Source: Acidimicrobiia bacterium
GTDB taxonomy: Bacteria > Actinomycetota > Acidimicrobiia > IMCC26256 > DASPTH01
Assembly (NCBI GenBank): GCA_040880805.1
Contig: JBBDHW010000024.1
Coordinates: forward strand, 3,852 to 51,614
Direction: 5' to 3'
DNA: 47,763 nt
Part shown: positions 16,018-23,961 of the stretch, piece by piece
How the letters are laid out: each line of letters starts with the position of its first letter
Position numbering within the stretch: the first letter of the stretch is position 1
Program-made: the position numbers and the translations under genes
Notes under the pieces: generated by a model
Seen by the model: only the letters and a program-made list of their open reading frames with translations
What the model was told of the DNA's origin: nothing
Database searches by the model: none

Positions 16018-18093
16018 TCAGGCCGTCAGCTCGCGGCGACGGTCGAGCGGTTCGATCGTCGTGCTGGTCTGCTCATGGCCGAGCAGCGTGTCGTAGACGC
16101 GTACATAGGCTTCGGCCTGGTGGTTCCAGGCAAGCTCGTCCACGATCCGAGCTCGGCCGAACGCCCCCATCGTCTTGCGTCGCGGCTCGTCGTCGAGCAG
16201 CGCAACGATCGATTCGGCATAGCTGCCGACTTTGTTCGGCTGTGCGTAGACCGCCGCAGCCCGAGCCGACACTCGGGTCTCCCGTAGGTCGAACGCAACC
16301 ACCGGCAGACCGAACGCCATGTACTCCATCGTCTTGTTCATCGTCGAGACGTCGTTGAGCGCATTCTTCGGGTCGGGAGAGAGGCCTATTTCAGCGGTGG
16401 AGAGGACGTCGGCAACGACATCGTCGGGTACTCGGCCGGTGAGCTGGACGTAGTCCTGCAGCGCGAGGTCGGCGCGGAGCCGCACCAGATCGTCGAAGCA
16501 ATCGCCAGACCCCATCAACGTGAAACTGATGTCTTCCCGACCCCATGTGTGCACGATGACATCGGCGGCACGGATCACGATGTCGACACCATCCTGGGGA
16601 CCCATCACACCGATGTACGCGACGAGGAACCGTCGTCCACGCTTGAGATCCGGCTTCGCGGCCCGCCGTCGCAGTTGGTCTGCGTTCGGGCCCGTCCGCA
16701 CGATCGTGACCTCGGAAGCGTCCTTCCCGCCACGAGCGATGGCAATCTCACGGTACGAGGCGTTGGTGGCGATGACATGGTCGGCGGTGTGATGCGTGCA
16801 GCGCTCCAGCAGCCGGAGACCCCAGTACAGCGAACGCGAACCGCCCGGGAAGCGGGACTCGTACAGCTCCGGGCACAGGTCGTGATGGTCGAAGACGAAG
16901 CGGGTGCCACCGACCAACCGGAAGAAGATCCCGAGTGGCCAGAAGATGTCGGGCGGATTGCACGTCTGGAGCGCGTCGAAGCGCCGTGCGCGCCACCTAC
17001 GGAGCACCAGACGCGCGGTCATCGCGAACGAATACGCGTATTCGCCGACGAACCCGGCCGCCCCGGAGGACCAGGTGCGAGCGGGATACTTGTAGAGGGC
17101 CACGCCGTCGATCACGTCGAACGACGGATCACCGGGTCCCTTCGGACAGACGACGGCAACGTCGTAACCGGCCGCAGCGAGGGCCCGACACTCGAGCCAC
17201 ACCCGGCGGTCGAACGGCACCGGCAAGTTCTGGACGATGATCAGAACGCTCCGCCTTGCCCGGGGTCTTCGGGCTCGGCGAGCGCGCCGTCGACGGCCGC
17301 TCGGCAGGCTCGAGAGTCCAGGGGTTGTGCGAGACAAGCTGCGACCTCTTGGTCCTCGTCGCGCCGGCTCGGTCAGTGCCCGGGGTAGCGCGTGCTCACT
17401 GTCAGGAGTCACCGCACGCTCGTCAGATACCTCGATCCGGGAGCCGGCGTCCCCGACGACCTCGGTCCCGGTCCTCGACCGGCGCCAGGGGATCGTGGCG
17501 ACCACCGCCACCCAGGCGGATCCGAGCACGATGCTGACGACGACATCGCTCAGTACGTGGTCGAGGAGCAGGAGTCGTGCGCACGCGACCGCGACGGCGA
17601 TCGAGCCGAGTCCCGTCGCCATCGCCAGTCGCGGGGCGCGGGGAAGCGCCGAACGAACGACGAGCACGACGAGCAATCCGAAGACGGTCACGGCGAGCAG
17701 CACGTGACCCGACGGGAAGCCCTTGGCCGGTCCGTACGCCTGGGGCCGAGTCACGAAGAGGCGCACCGCAACGGTGAGCAGGGCAGCGCCGAGGAACGCG
17801 CTGCAGCACTGCACGAGCGGTGCGACGGAACGTGATGCCCACGCGAAGCAGGCACCGGCAGCCAGAGCGACGATCGCCGTGACCGGGAGGCTGCCGCACC
17901 AGCTGATCGCGTTCAGCGAGGACTCATCGAGCGATGCGAAGTGTGAGGAGATGAAGTGCGTCGTCGGCGAATCGACATCACGGCTCGTCGCTGCACCCAG
18001 CGGGCCGGTGACGAGGACGCCGGTGACCACGCCGCCCGTGAGCAGCACCGCAAACAGAGCGGCCAGACGTCCGAGGAACCGCCGGGCGGGCAT
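16018..18093 (-). CDS. PAP2 phosphatase - GT4 glycosyltransferase fusion protein
   Basis: A 691-residue two-part protein. Residues 1-205 are a PAP2 membrane domain with about six helices, 'RP' at 116-117, PSGH at 127-130 and His179/Asp183 of the third motif; the usual Lys of the first motif and the Ser of the third are replaced, so activity may be reduced. Residues 205-280 are a linker ending in an Arg-rich stretch. Residues 281-691 are a GT4-type glycosyltransferase ('PVPFDRRVWLE' opening, 'HHDLCPELYESRFPG', 'YIGVMGPQDGVD', 'TMEYMAFGLPVVAFD'). The frame is unbroken. The ATG at 18093 is chosen because it overlaps the upstream stop as TGATG; an ATG at 18108 is possible. The phosphatase half could recycle undecaprenyl pyrophosphate next to the transferase. 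Confidence 0.85.
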   Translation of the reverse strand: MPARRFLGRLAALFAVLLTGGVVTGVLVTGPLGAATSRDVDSPTTHFISSHFASLDESSLNAISWCGSLPVTAIVALAAGACFAWASRSVAPLVQCCSAFLGAALLTVAVRLFVTRPQAYGPAKGFPSGHVLLAVTVFGLLVVLVVRSALPRAPRLAMATGLGSIAVAVACARLLLLDHVLSDVVVSIVLGSAWVAVVATIPWRRSRTGTEVVGDAGSRIEVSDERAVTPDSEHALPRALTEPARRGPRGRSLSRTTPGLSSLPSGRRRRARRARRPRARRSVLIIVQNLPVPFDRRVWLECRALAAAGYDVAVVCPKGPGDPSFDVIDGVALYKYPARTWSSGAAGFVGEYAYSFAMTARLVLRRWRARRFDALQTCNPPDIFWPLGIFFRLVGGTRFVFDHHDLCPELYESRFPGGSRSLYWGLRLLERCTHHTADHVIATNASYREIAIARGGKDASEVTIVRTGPNADQLRRRAAKPDLKRGRRFLVAYIGVMGPQDGVDIVIRAADVIVHTWGREDISFTLMGSGDCFDDLVRLRADLALQDYVQLTGRVPDDVVADVLSTAEIGLSPDPKNALNDVSTMNKTMEYMAFGLPVVAFDLRETRVSARAAAVYAQPNKVGSYAESIVALLDDEPRRKTMGAFGRARIVDELAWNHQAEAYVRVYDTLLGHEQTSTTIEPLDRRRELTA

Positions 18094-18542
18094 CAGAGCC
18101 CCACCCATTCTGTGTGGACCGCGAGTGCTCCCGGCCTGCTCGGCACGATGCGCAGGCGCACCGGAGCCTTGGGCACCTCAGGCGACTGGAACCCCCCGTG
18201 TGGCAACACGCGCACGCGCAGGGGCGGTTGGCCCGGGCGCTGCAAGAAGATCGCCTCCGGCCGGGTTGCGGTCAGCACCTGTCCGGCGAGCACGAAGCCA
18301 TTGGGCGTGGCCGCGCACATCACGAGCACTCCGAGCCCCGGCCCCACGAACAGGAGGTGTCGGTTCGACAGGTCGACATCCTCGTCAGTCGTGTCCCCGC
18401 TCAGCAGCGAATCGAAGACCAAGAGGAGGAGTTCGTCGCCAGGAGCCCGCTCGTCGAACGCGCGGCGTGCGTCATCGAGCACCCAGCGGGGGGGTGCCTC
18501 GCGGTCGTTCAGGGGCCAGTCCCTCAGTTCGGGGGACACCAC
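18093..18542 (-). CDS. Hypothetical protein partnered with ECF sigma factor
   Basis: A 149-residue soluble protein downstream of the sigma-factor gene. An N-terminal segment 'VLDDARRAFDERAPGDELLLLVFDSLL' and a beta-rich C-terminal part ('GFVLAGQVLTATRPEAIFLQRPGQPPLRVRV' region ending in 'APVRLRIV') match by eye a family of small proteins commonly encoded directly after ECF sigma factors in actinobacteria. Their role is not established; regulation of the sigma factor is a reasonable guess. The start is GTG 18542 without a clear ribosome site. Its stop overlaps the start of the fusion gene (TGATG). The 113 bp between this gene and the sigma factor contain only a short unconvincing frame. Confidence 0.6.
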   Translation of the reverse strand: MVSPELRDWPLNDREAPPRWVLDDARRAFDERAPGDELLLLVFDSLLSGDTTDEDVDLSNRHLLFVGPGLGVLVMCAATPNGFVLAGQVLTATRPEAIFLQRPGQPPLRVRVLPHGGFQSPEVPKAPVRLRIVPSRPGALAVHTEWVGL

Positions 18543-18655
18543 TGCACCCCGGCGTTCGCGACACCTGAAGGGTCGTGGACAACACGCGGCGCGGACCGCG
18601 TCGATCGGTTACGAAGGCTCTCTCCCTGCGATGCCCGCGCTCGTTGCATCGAACA

Positions 18656-19261
18656 TCAAGAGGGTCCTTCCTCGAGAAAGATACCCGAACTCGTAGCGAG
18701 CCGGCGGAGGTGCTCGAGGCATCGCGCACGCGTCGGCCCGATACTGCCGATCGGCATCTCCAGCGCCTGCGCGAGATCCCGGTAGCTCAGGGCCTCTTCG
18801 CCGATCAGGAGCCGTAGGATCAGCTGACAGCGTACGGGCAGTCGGTTGAACACAGCCCACACCTGCCCATCACGTTCATCGGTCAGTAGCCGGGTGTCGG
18901 CTGATACATCGTCCACCGAGCCGACGCTGAAGACTGCCTCGTCGCTACTCGGGATCGTTCGCTTGGCCATGCGCAACACGCGGAGCGACTCGTTCCGCGC
19001 CGTTGTCGCCAACCAGGCGCCGACGCGGTCGGGCTGCTCGATGCGACCCAGGTGCTCGACCAGGCGGAGCCACGTGGTCTGCGAGACATCGGCAGCGTCG
19101 GCCGCACTGAGCCGATGGCTTCGCGCGACCGCCCAGACCATGCCGGCAAAGCGCTCGACGAGCTCGTTCCACGCGTCGACGTCACCGTTGGCGGCGGCCG
19201 TGACGAGCTCGGCAACCGGCCATACGTCAGGCACGCGCGACTGTAAGGATTCCCCGCCCAT
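18656..19261 (-). CDS. ECF-type RNA polymerase sigma factor
   Basis: A 201-residue sigma-70-family protein of the extracytoplasmic-function group. Region 2 (about 25-95) includes 'WNELVERFAGMVWAVARSHRLSAADAADVSQTTWLRL', and region 4 (about 140-195) includes 'LPVRCQLILRLLIGEEALSYRDLAQALEMPIGSIGPTRARCLEHLR'-like helices. I use ATG 19261 because GGAGGGG lies 8 bases upstream; a GTG at 19276 in the same frame overlaps that site. It is the first gene of block A and is divergent from the chain-length operon, so it may control polysaccharide synthesis. No classic anti-sigma factor with a membrane helix is adjacent. Confidence 0.9.
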   Translation of the reverse strand: MGGESLQSRVPDVWPVAELVTAAANGDVDAWNELVERFAGMVWAVARSHRLSAADAADVSQTTWLRLVEHLGRIEQPDRVGAWLATTARNESLRVLRMAKRTIPSSDEAVFSVGSVDDVSADTRLLTDERDGQVWAVFNRLPVRCQLILRLLIGEEALSYRDLAQALEMPIGSIGPTRARCLEHLRRLATSSGIFLEEGPS

Positions 19262-19327
19262 TCTCCGCCCCTCCACAAGAACCTGATTTCGGTCTCTGCC
19301 CCACCCGTTAGGTTGCTACATCCGACG

Positions 19328-19348
19328 ACTTCTCCACAACTTCTCCAC
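19328..19348. promoter_or_regulatory. Tandem 10-bp repeat between divergent ECF sigma and Wzz-like genes
   Basis: ACTTCTCCAC occurs twice, at 19328-19337 and 19339-19348, one helical turn apart. It lies in the 249-bp divergent control region 19262-19510. Such spacing is typical of an operator bound by a dimer or by two monomers. A partial inverted repeat (CCGGT...ACCGG) follows at about 19348-19367. No clear -35/-10 pair is recognised. Confidence 0.4.
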
Positions 19349-19510
19349 CGGTTTGTCCCCAGACCGGACCCCAGTTCCTGCCCGAGGAGCCAGAGTCGCT
19401 GTATCTCTCGGCGCCGCCCAGGCTCTGATGGACGTGCGGACTTCTGGGGTACCGAGGCCGCGCGCGTCCCACTCCCCGGAGGTCGGGTGCTCGCGAGAGG
19501 GGGTGATGCG

Positions 19511-21028
19511 ATGACCGACGGCGCGGTCGACGCGCGGGGCGCTCTCCGCGCCATCGGGCGACGCTGGCGCGTCGTCGTCGCGCTGACGGCGCTCGGAGCG
19601 GTTGTCGGACTCGTCTACGCCCCTTCGCGCCCCAGCTGGCAGACGGCGCGATCGCTCGTGCTGCTCCCCCCGACAGCATCGGCTTCCAGCGGCCGGCCGG
19701 CGCGCGACGTCGACACCCAGGTGCTGATCGCCTCGAGCGCTCCCGTACTGGCCGGGGCCGCCCGCGCGATCAACACGCCGCTGAACTTCAAGGCGCAGGT
19801 GGACGTCTCCGCGTTGACCACCGATATTCTCGCCATTCGGGCGCGGGCGCATTCGTCAAAGGACGCCATTGCGCTCGCCAACGCCGTCGCGCACAGCTAC
19901 GTGGACTACTCGACGGGAGCGCTCTCCGATGACGCCAGGGCCGCGGTCGGCGCGCTCCAGGACAAAGCGGCGCAGTTGCGAGCCAAATCCGATGATCTGG
20001 AAGCGCAGATCGCGGACCACACGGCGCGATTGGCGCCGGTCCAGCCCGGAACACCCGACGCCGTCAGCGAGAGCGCCGTCCTGGCGAGGTTGCAGGCTCG
20101 TCTGACCGACACCGCGCAACAAGTCGACGGGGTGAACGCTCGAATCGGTGACACCGAACTCGGGAGCGCACTTGCGAACAACGGCACTCGAGTGCTCGAG
20201 CGCGCCACCGCTGCTTCGGGCCCGTCCGCACTCCGGGTGATCCAACCCACCTTCCTCGCGGTGCTGTTCGGATTCCTGCTGGGTGTTGTGGTGGCGCTCT
20301 GGATCAACTCCCATGACCGACGCCTTCGGAGCCGCGACGACATCGCCCACGCGGTCGGCGCTCCGGTCGTCGCGTCGCTGACCGCAACCCCGATCAAATC
20401 TCGTGCGTGGTCGAAGTGGTTACGCGGCTACGAACCCAGCGTCCTCGACGAGTGGTTGAGTCGTCAGATGTTCCAGCGCCTCAACCGGCAAGACCGAGAT
20501 GGGCCCAGAGAGATCACGCTGGTCACGCTGGCGGGCGATGCGAACGCGCTCGTGGTCACGGCCAAGGTGGCCGTCTGCAGTGCAAGCATCGGCGAGCGCA
20601 CCATCCTCAGTGTGGCGACGCGGCACCCCAGCGCGACAAGCCTCAGGTCGATCTGCAACTCGTCCGAAGAGCACGCTCAGGCGATCCGACCGAATCTCTC
20701 GATGCACGACGGGCCAGTGTTTCTCGAGTCCACGACTCTCGACGCCGATGTCGTGATCGCCGTCGTCGTGGCGGAAGGTGTCATCGAGTTGCCGGGTTGG
20801 AGCGCGAACTCCGGTCTTCTCATCTGCGTGACCGCGGGTTTCGCGACCCGAGACGCCATCGTCGCGGTCACCTTGGCCGCAGCGAACGCCGGTCACCCGC
20901 CGAATGGCGCGATCGTCGTCAATCCCGACCCGCACGACGAATCGGGCGGACGGCTCGTTCAGGATCCCGTGACCGCGCCAACCGCGCCTCCGACGCGGAT
21001 CACGGGAATCGCGGGGAGATCGGCGTGA
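19511..21028 (+). CDS. Wzz-like chain-length protein with degenerate kinase-like tail (1)
   Basis: A 505-residue membrane protein of the polysaccharide co-polymerase type. A first helix near residues 22-38 ('VVVALTALGAVVGLVY') is followed by an extracytoplasmic part with a coiled-coil-like middle (about 120-215, 'ALQDKAAQLRAKSDDLEAQIADHTARL'), a second helix near 240-260 ('FLAVLFGFLLGVVVALWI') and a cytoplasmic tail of about 240 residues. The tail resembles the ATPase domain of bacterial tyrosine kinases in layout but has no Walker A GxGKS/T loop and no Tyr cluster. ATG 19511 follows a GAGAGGGGG site. It overlaps the next gene by GTGA. Its role is likely control of glycan length, without kinase activity of its own. 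Confidence 0.75.
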   Translation: MTDGAVDARGALRAIGRRWRVVVALTALGAVVGLVYAPSRPSWQTARSLVLLPPTASASSGRPARDVDTQVLIASSAPVLAGAARAINTPLNFKAQVDVSALTTDILAIRARAHSSKDAIALANAVAHSYVDYSTGALSDDARAAVGALQDKAAQLRAKSDDLEAQIADHTARLAPVQPGTPDAVSESAVLARLQARLTDTAQQVDGVNARIGDTELGSALANNGTRVLERATAASGPSALRVIQPTFLAVLFGFLLGVVVALWINSHDRRLRSRDDIAHAVGAPVVASLTATPIKSRAWSKWLRGYEPSVLDEWLSRQMFQRLNRQDRDGPREITLVTLAGDANALVVTAKVAVCSASIGERTILSVATRHPSATSLRSICNSSEEHAQAIRPNLSMHDGPVFLESTTLDADVVIAVVVAEGVIELPGWSANSGLLICVTAGFATRDAIVAVTLAAANAGHPPNGAIVVNPDPHDESGGRLVQDPVTAPTAPPTRITGIAGRSA

Positions 21029-22659
21029 ACCGGTCGCGTTCCGCAGGCTTCCTTCTTGTCGACGAGCGCGGGACGGGGCGTGACACCCTGAGCGTCGAGC
21101 CCTGGACGCAGTCCGACGCGCAAGGGGGTGTCTCGCCCCAATTCGACGCCCTACGTCGGAGCGAGTCGACCTCGACCAGCGGATACGTCAACCTGCACTA
21201 CATCCTGACTTCCCTCAAACGGCGGATCAGGTGGATCTGTGCGTTCGCGATCGCAGGGATGGTCGGCGCGGCCGTGTTCTCGCAGGCGTACCCCCCGCGC
21301 GCTTCGGCCAGCACGACGATTCTGCTCAAGCACGGGACAGGGGCAGATCCGACCCGGGCGATGGCCACCGATCTGAGTTTGCTCGAGACGGACACGGTCG
21401 TGAAGAAGCTCACCGAGTCGCTCCACCTCCACGAGTCCGCCGACAAGGTTCGATCGGAGTACCACGGAACCGCGCCGAGCGACGATGTGCTCAACATCAC
21501 GGCGACCGGGTCGTCGGATTCGGACGCGGTCCGGCGCGCCAATGCCGTGGCGCACGCGTTCCTCGCATTCCGTCAGCACGTGTACCAGCGACAGTCAGAG
21601 GTGGTCGGCAAGGCGCTCGAAGGTCGCACGCGCGCGCTCCAGACCGAGCTCGACTCGGTGACGACGACGGTCAGTTCGCTCTCTCCGAGCGCGATCTCGA
21701 ACCCGGGTCAGACCGCAGACCCACAGTTGGATCAACTGCTCCAGCGACGAGCGCAGCTCAGCACGGAGATCCTGTCGCTCCAGAACTCGATCCAGGCCAA
21801 CGCGATCTCGAGCGCGTTGGTGGTCAACGGCAGTGGGGTCATCGATGCGGCGAGCCCGGCATCGGGGTCGAACGTCTTCGCGCTGCTCAGGAACATGGCG
21901 TCCGGACTGGCCGCCGGACTGCTCATCGGCATCGGCGCAGTCGTGCTCCTGTCCGTCACGTCCAATCGTGTCTGGCGCCGTGAGGATGTCGCCCGAGCGC
22001 TCCGTGCGCCGGTGGCGCGGAGCGTCGGAAGGATCCGAGTCCGGCGCTTCGGGAGAGCTTCCGCAATGCGGTCGAGGCTCCGGAACCCAGGCCTCGGAAT
22101 GCGGACGATCGACGAACACTTGCTCGAAGCGCTGCCATCCGACGCGCCCGCCCTGGCGATCGTGTCCGTCGACAGCCTCGACGTCGGCGTGCTCGCTGCG
22201 TGCCTCCTCACGATCTCGCTCGACAAGCGAGGGTCCCGCGTGGCCCTTGTCGACCTCACGGGTACCGGGCTGCCGTTCGCCGTTCTCGGTGTCACCCGGG
22301 ATGTTCGACCACGAGGCGCAACTAGAGCAACCGCGCCGGCGGTCACGATCCGGCCGCCGGTCTCGAACAGCAGGGAGACCGTGATCGCGCTCGCGAAGCT
22401 GGATCCTGCGGTTGGAGCGGATCATCTCCGGGAGTTCGCAGCACGATCCGTGGTCTTCGTGACCGCGGGACGTTCGACGGTGAACACCCTGTGCGCAACG
22501 TCTGACATGCTCGAGGCTGCCGGAATCGAGGTCCACTCCGTCGTGCTGGCGGACGCCAGTAGGTACGACGACAGCCTGGGCTTCTCGACCGGCCGGAGTG
22601 AAACCTTCTCGCGGCTCGCCGACGGCACGGACGTTCCGAGCCAAAACGTTGCGTCGTGA
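21025..22659 (+). CDS. Wzz-like chain-length protein with degenerate kinase-like tail (2)
   Basis: A 544-residue paralog of the preceding gene. After a 60-residue cytoplasmic start, a 'NLHYILTSLKRRIRWICAFA' segment leads into the first helix, then a periplasm-like region with a 'QTELDSVTTTVSSLS' coiled coil, the second helix at about 290-312 ('MASGLAAGLLIGIGAVVLL') and a cytoplasmic domain. That domain keeps a Walker-A'-like strand ('RVALVDLTG') but lacks the nucleotide loop of Walker A. GTG 21025 is preceded by GGGGAGAT and overlaps the previous stop. Two such proteins encoded in tandem may form a mixed complex around the polymerase encoded next. Confidence 0.72.
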   Translation: MNRSRSAGFLLVDERGTGRDTLSVEPWTQSDAQGGVSPQFDALRRSESTSTSGYVNLHYILTSLKRRIRWICAFAIAGMVGAAVFSQAYPPRASASTTILLKHGTGADPTRAMATDLSLLETDTVVKKLTESLHLHESADKVRSEYHGTAPSDDVLNITATGSSDSDAVRRANAVAHAFLAFRQHVYQRQSEVVGKALEGRTRALQTELDSVTTTVSSLSPSAISNPGQTADPQLDQLLQRRAQLSTEILSLQNSIQANAISSALVVNGSGVIDAASPASGSNVFALLRNMASGLAAGLLIGIGAVVLLSVTSNRVWRREDVARALRAPVARSVGRIRVRRFGRASAMRSRLRNPGLGMRTIDEHLLEALPSDAPALAIVSVDSLDVGVLAACLLTISLDKRGSRVALVDLTGTGLPFAVLGVTRDVRPRGATRATAPAVTIRPPVSNSRETVIALAKLDPAVGADHLREFAARSVVFVTAGRSTVNTLCATSDMLEAAGIEVHSVVLADASRYDDSLGFSTGRSETFSRLADGTDVPSQNVAS

Positions 22660-23912
22660 GCGCACTGCTCGCGCCCCGCGCATCGAGGTCCGATGTCGCG
22701 ACCGACCGCCGGCATGATCGAACCGTCGGCGTCATCTGGGGGCTGTTGCTGTTCAATGGCCTGGCGTTCACAACCCTTCACCCGGTGTTCGTGTCGATCC
22801 CGCCGCCGGTCGGAAAAGGGTTGACCCAGGGTGCCCTCGCCCTCGCCTTCGTGCTCGCGCTCCTCGTGAATCGCGGTCACGTCGTGAAGCTCAACGTCTT
22901 CCTCGCGCTGACGACGCTTCTCGTCGGATTCTCGCTGATCTCCAGCATCCGGCTCGGTAACGGGCCCGGGACGATGGTGCGAGAGGTGCGCTTTGCTGTC
23001 TTCGTTGCCGTCCTGTGGCTGCTGACGCCCTGGTGGGGACGACGGGATCTCCTTCTCGCGCGCTGGCACCTCTGCTGCCTGCTCGCGGTCGAGGCAACCG
23101 TCGCGCTCGGCTTCCTCATCTCGCCGGGCGGCGCCTATTCCGATCAACGACTCCACGGGTACCTCTACCCGATTCCACCACCCCAAGTCGCTCATTACGC
23201 GGCGATCGCTGCCGGTATGGCAATCGTGCTGTGGCTCGCCCATCAGATACGGGGAAGTCTGGCGGCCGTCGTCGCGGGGGGCAGCGTGTTCCTCATCGTC
23301 CTGTCGCACACCCGCACCGCGACGCTCGGACTCGTCGTCGGCGTGGCCGTCGCCACAGTCAGTCTCTTCCTGGTGCTGCGACGGGCGCGACGAACGTTCG
23401 TCATCGCTCTTGTTGTGATCGGCCTCGCGGCGATCCCCTTCGCTCCCGCGATCGAGAGCTGGTTCACGAGAGGTCAGACATCCGAGGAGATCGCACAGTT
23501 GACCGGCCGGACGAAGGTGTGGAACCGGGTGATCGAAGCGCCGCGCTCAGAGCTCGATCGATGGTTCGGTGCCGGCTTGTCGAACAAGGCGTTCGACGGA
23601 CTTCCCATCGACAACAGTTGGCTCGCCGTCTACATGGATCAAGGTCTGATCGGCGACGCACTCGTTGCCGGCCCCCTGTTGTTCCTGCTGCTCCTCGCTG
23701 CGTTCCGTCCTCGCGGCGGTGCCACCGCGCTCGCGCTGTTCATCATCGTGTATTGCATGATCGCCTCGTACACCGAATCTGGGCTCGGTGACGTGTCGCC
23801 CTACTTGCTCGACCTGACGGTCGCGGCGTCCCTCTTGACGCTCGAGAAAGCGCCGGCGCCTGCTCAGGCTCCGGCCAACTTGTTGCCGGCTCGTGCGACC
23901 GGTGGTCAATGA
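22656..23912 (+). CDS. O-antigen ligase/Wzy-like polysaccharide polymerase
   Basis: A 418-residue protein with about ten to twelve hydrophobic helices, consistent with the O-antigen ligase/polymerase (Wzy_C) family. The family-typical loop 'SHTRTATLGLVVG' (about 208-220) and a large extracytoplasmic loop with 'LTGRTKVWNRVIE' and 'GAGLSNKAFDGLPIDNSWLAVYMDQGLIG' contain the Arg, His and Asn-Ser-Trp features of such enzymes. It would join lipid-linked repeat units outside the membrane. The GTG start overlaps the stop of the chain-length gene (GTGA), which supports a joint function. It is the last gene of block B. Confidence 0.85.
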   Translation: MSALLAPRASRSDVATDRRHDRTVGVIWGLLLFNGLAFTTLHPVFVSIPPPVGKGLTQGALALAFVLALLVNRGHVVKLNVFLALTTLLVGFSLISSIRLGNGPGTMVREVRFAVFVAVLWLLTPWWGRRDLLLARWHLCCLLAVEATVALGFLISPGGAYSDQRLHGYLYPIPPPQVAHYAAIAAGMAIVLWLAHQIRGSLAAVVAGGSVFLIVLSHTRTATLGLVVGVAVATVSLFLVLRRARRTFVIALVVIGLAAIPFAPAIESWFTRGQTSEEIAQLTGRTKVWNRVIEAPRSELDRWFGAGLSNKAFDGLPIDNSWLAVYMDQGLIGDALVAGPLLFLLLLAAFRPRGGATALALFIIVYCMIASYTESGLGDVSPYLLDLTVAASLLTLEKAPAPAQAPANLLPARATGGQ

Positions 23913-23922
23913 ACGACGGGCT

Positions 23923-23943
23923 GGAGATGGGCGTTGAATCTCC
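23923..23943. terminator. Hairpin between convergent blocks B and C
   Basis: GGAGAT (23923-23928) pairs with ATCTCC (23938-23943) across a 9-base loop, followed by the pyrimidine run TTCCCTCT. It lies in the 49-bp gap between two convergent operons, so it is a plausible terminator for the plus-strand transcript. Confidence 0.4.
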
Positions 23944-23961
23944 TTCCCTCTGCGCGGGTGG

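Noticed and set aside
14094-16358. 754-codon plus-strand open frame opposite the AsnB gene
   Set aside because: AsnB motifs on the minus strand are complete, and the plus-strand frame shows no domain and no ribosome site.
18543-18655. A 41-codon frame between the sigma factor and its partner gene
   Set aside because: No ribosome site and no recognisable features; composition is like random GC-rich sequence.
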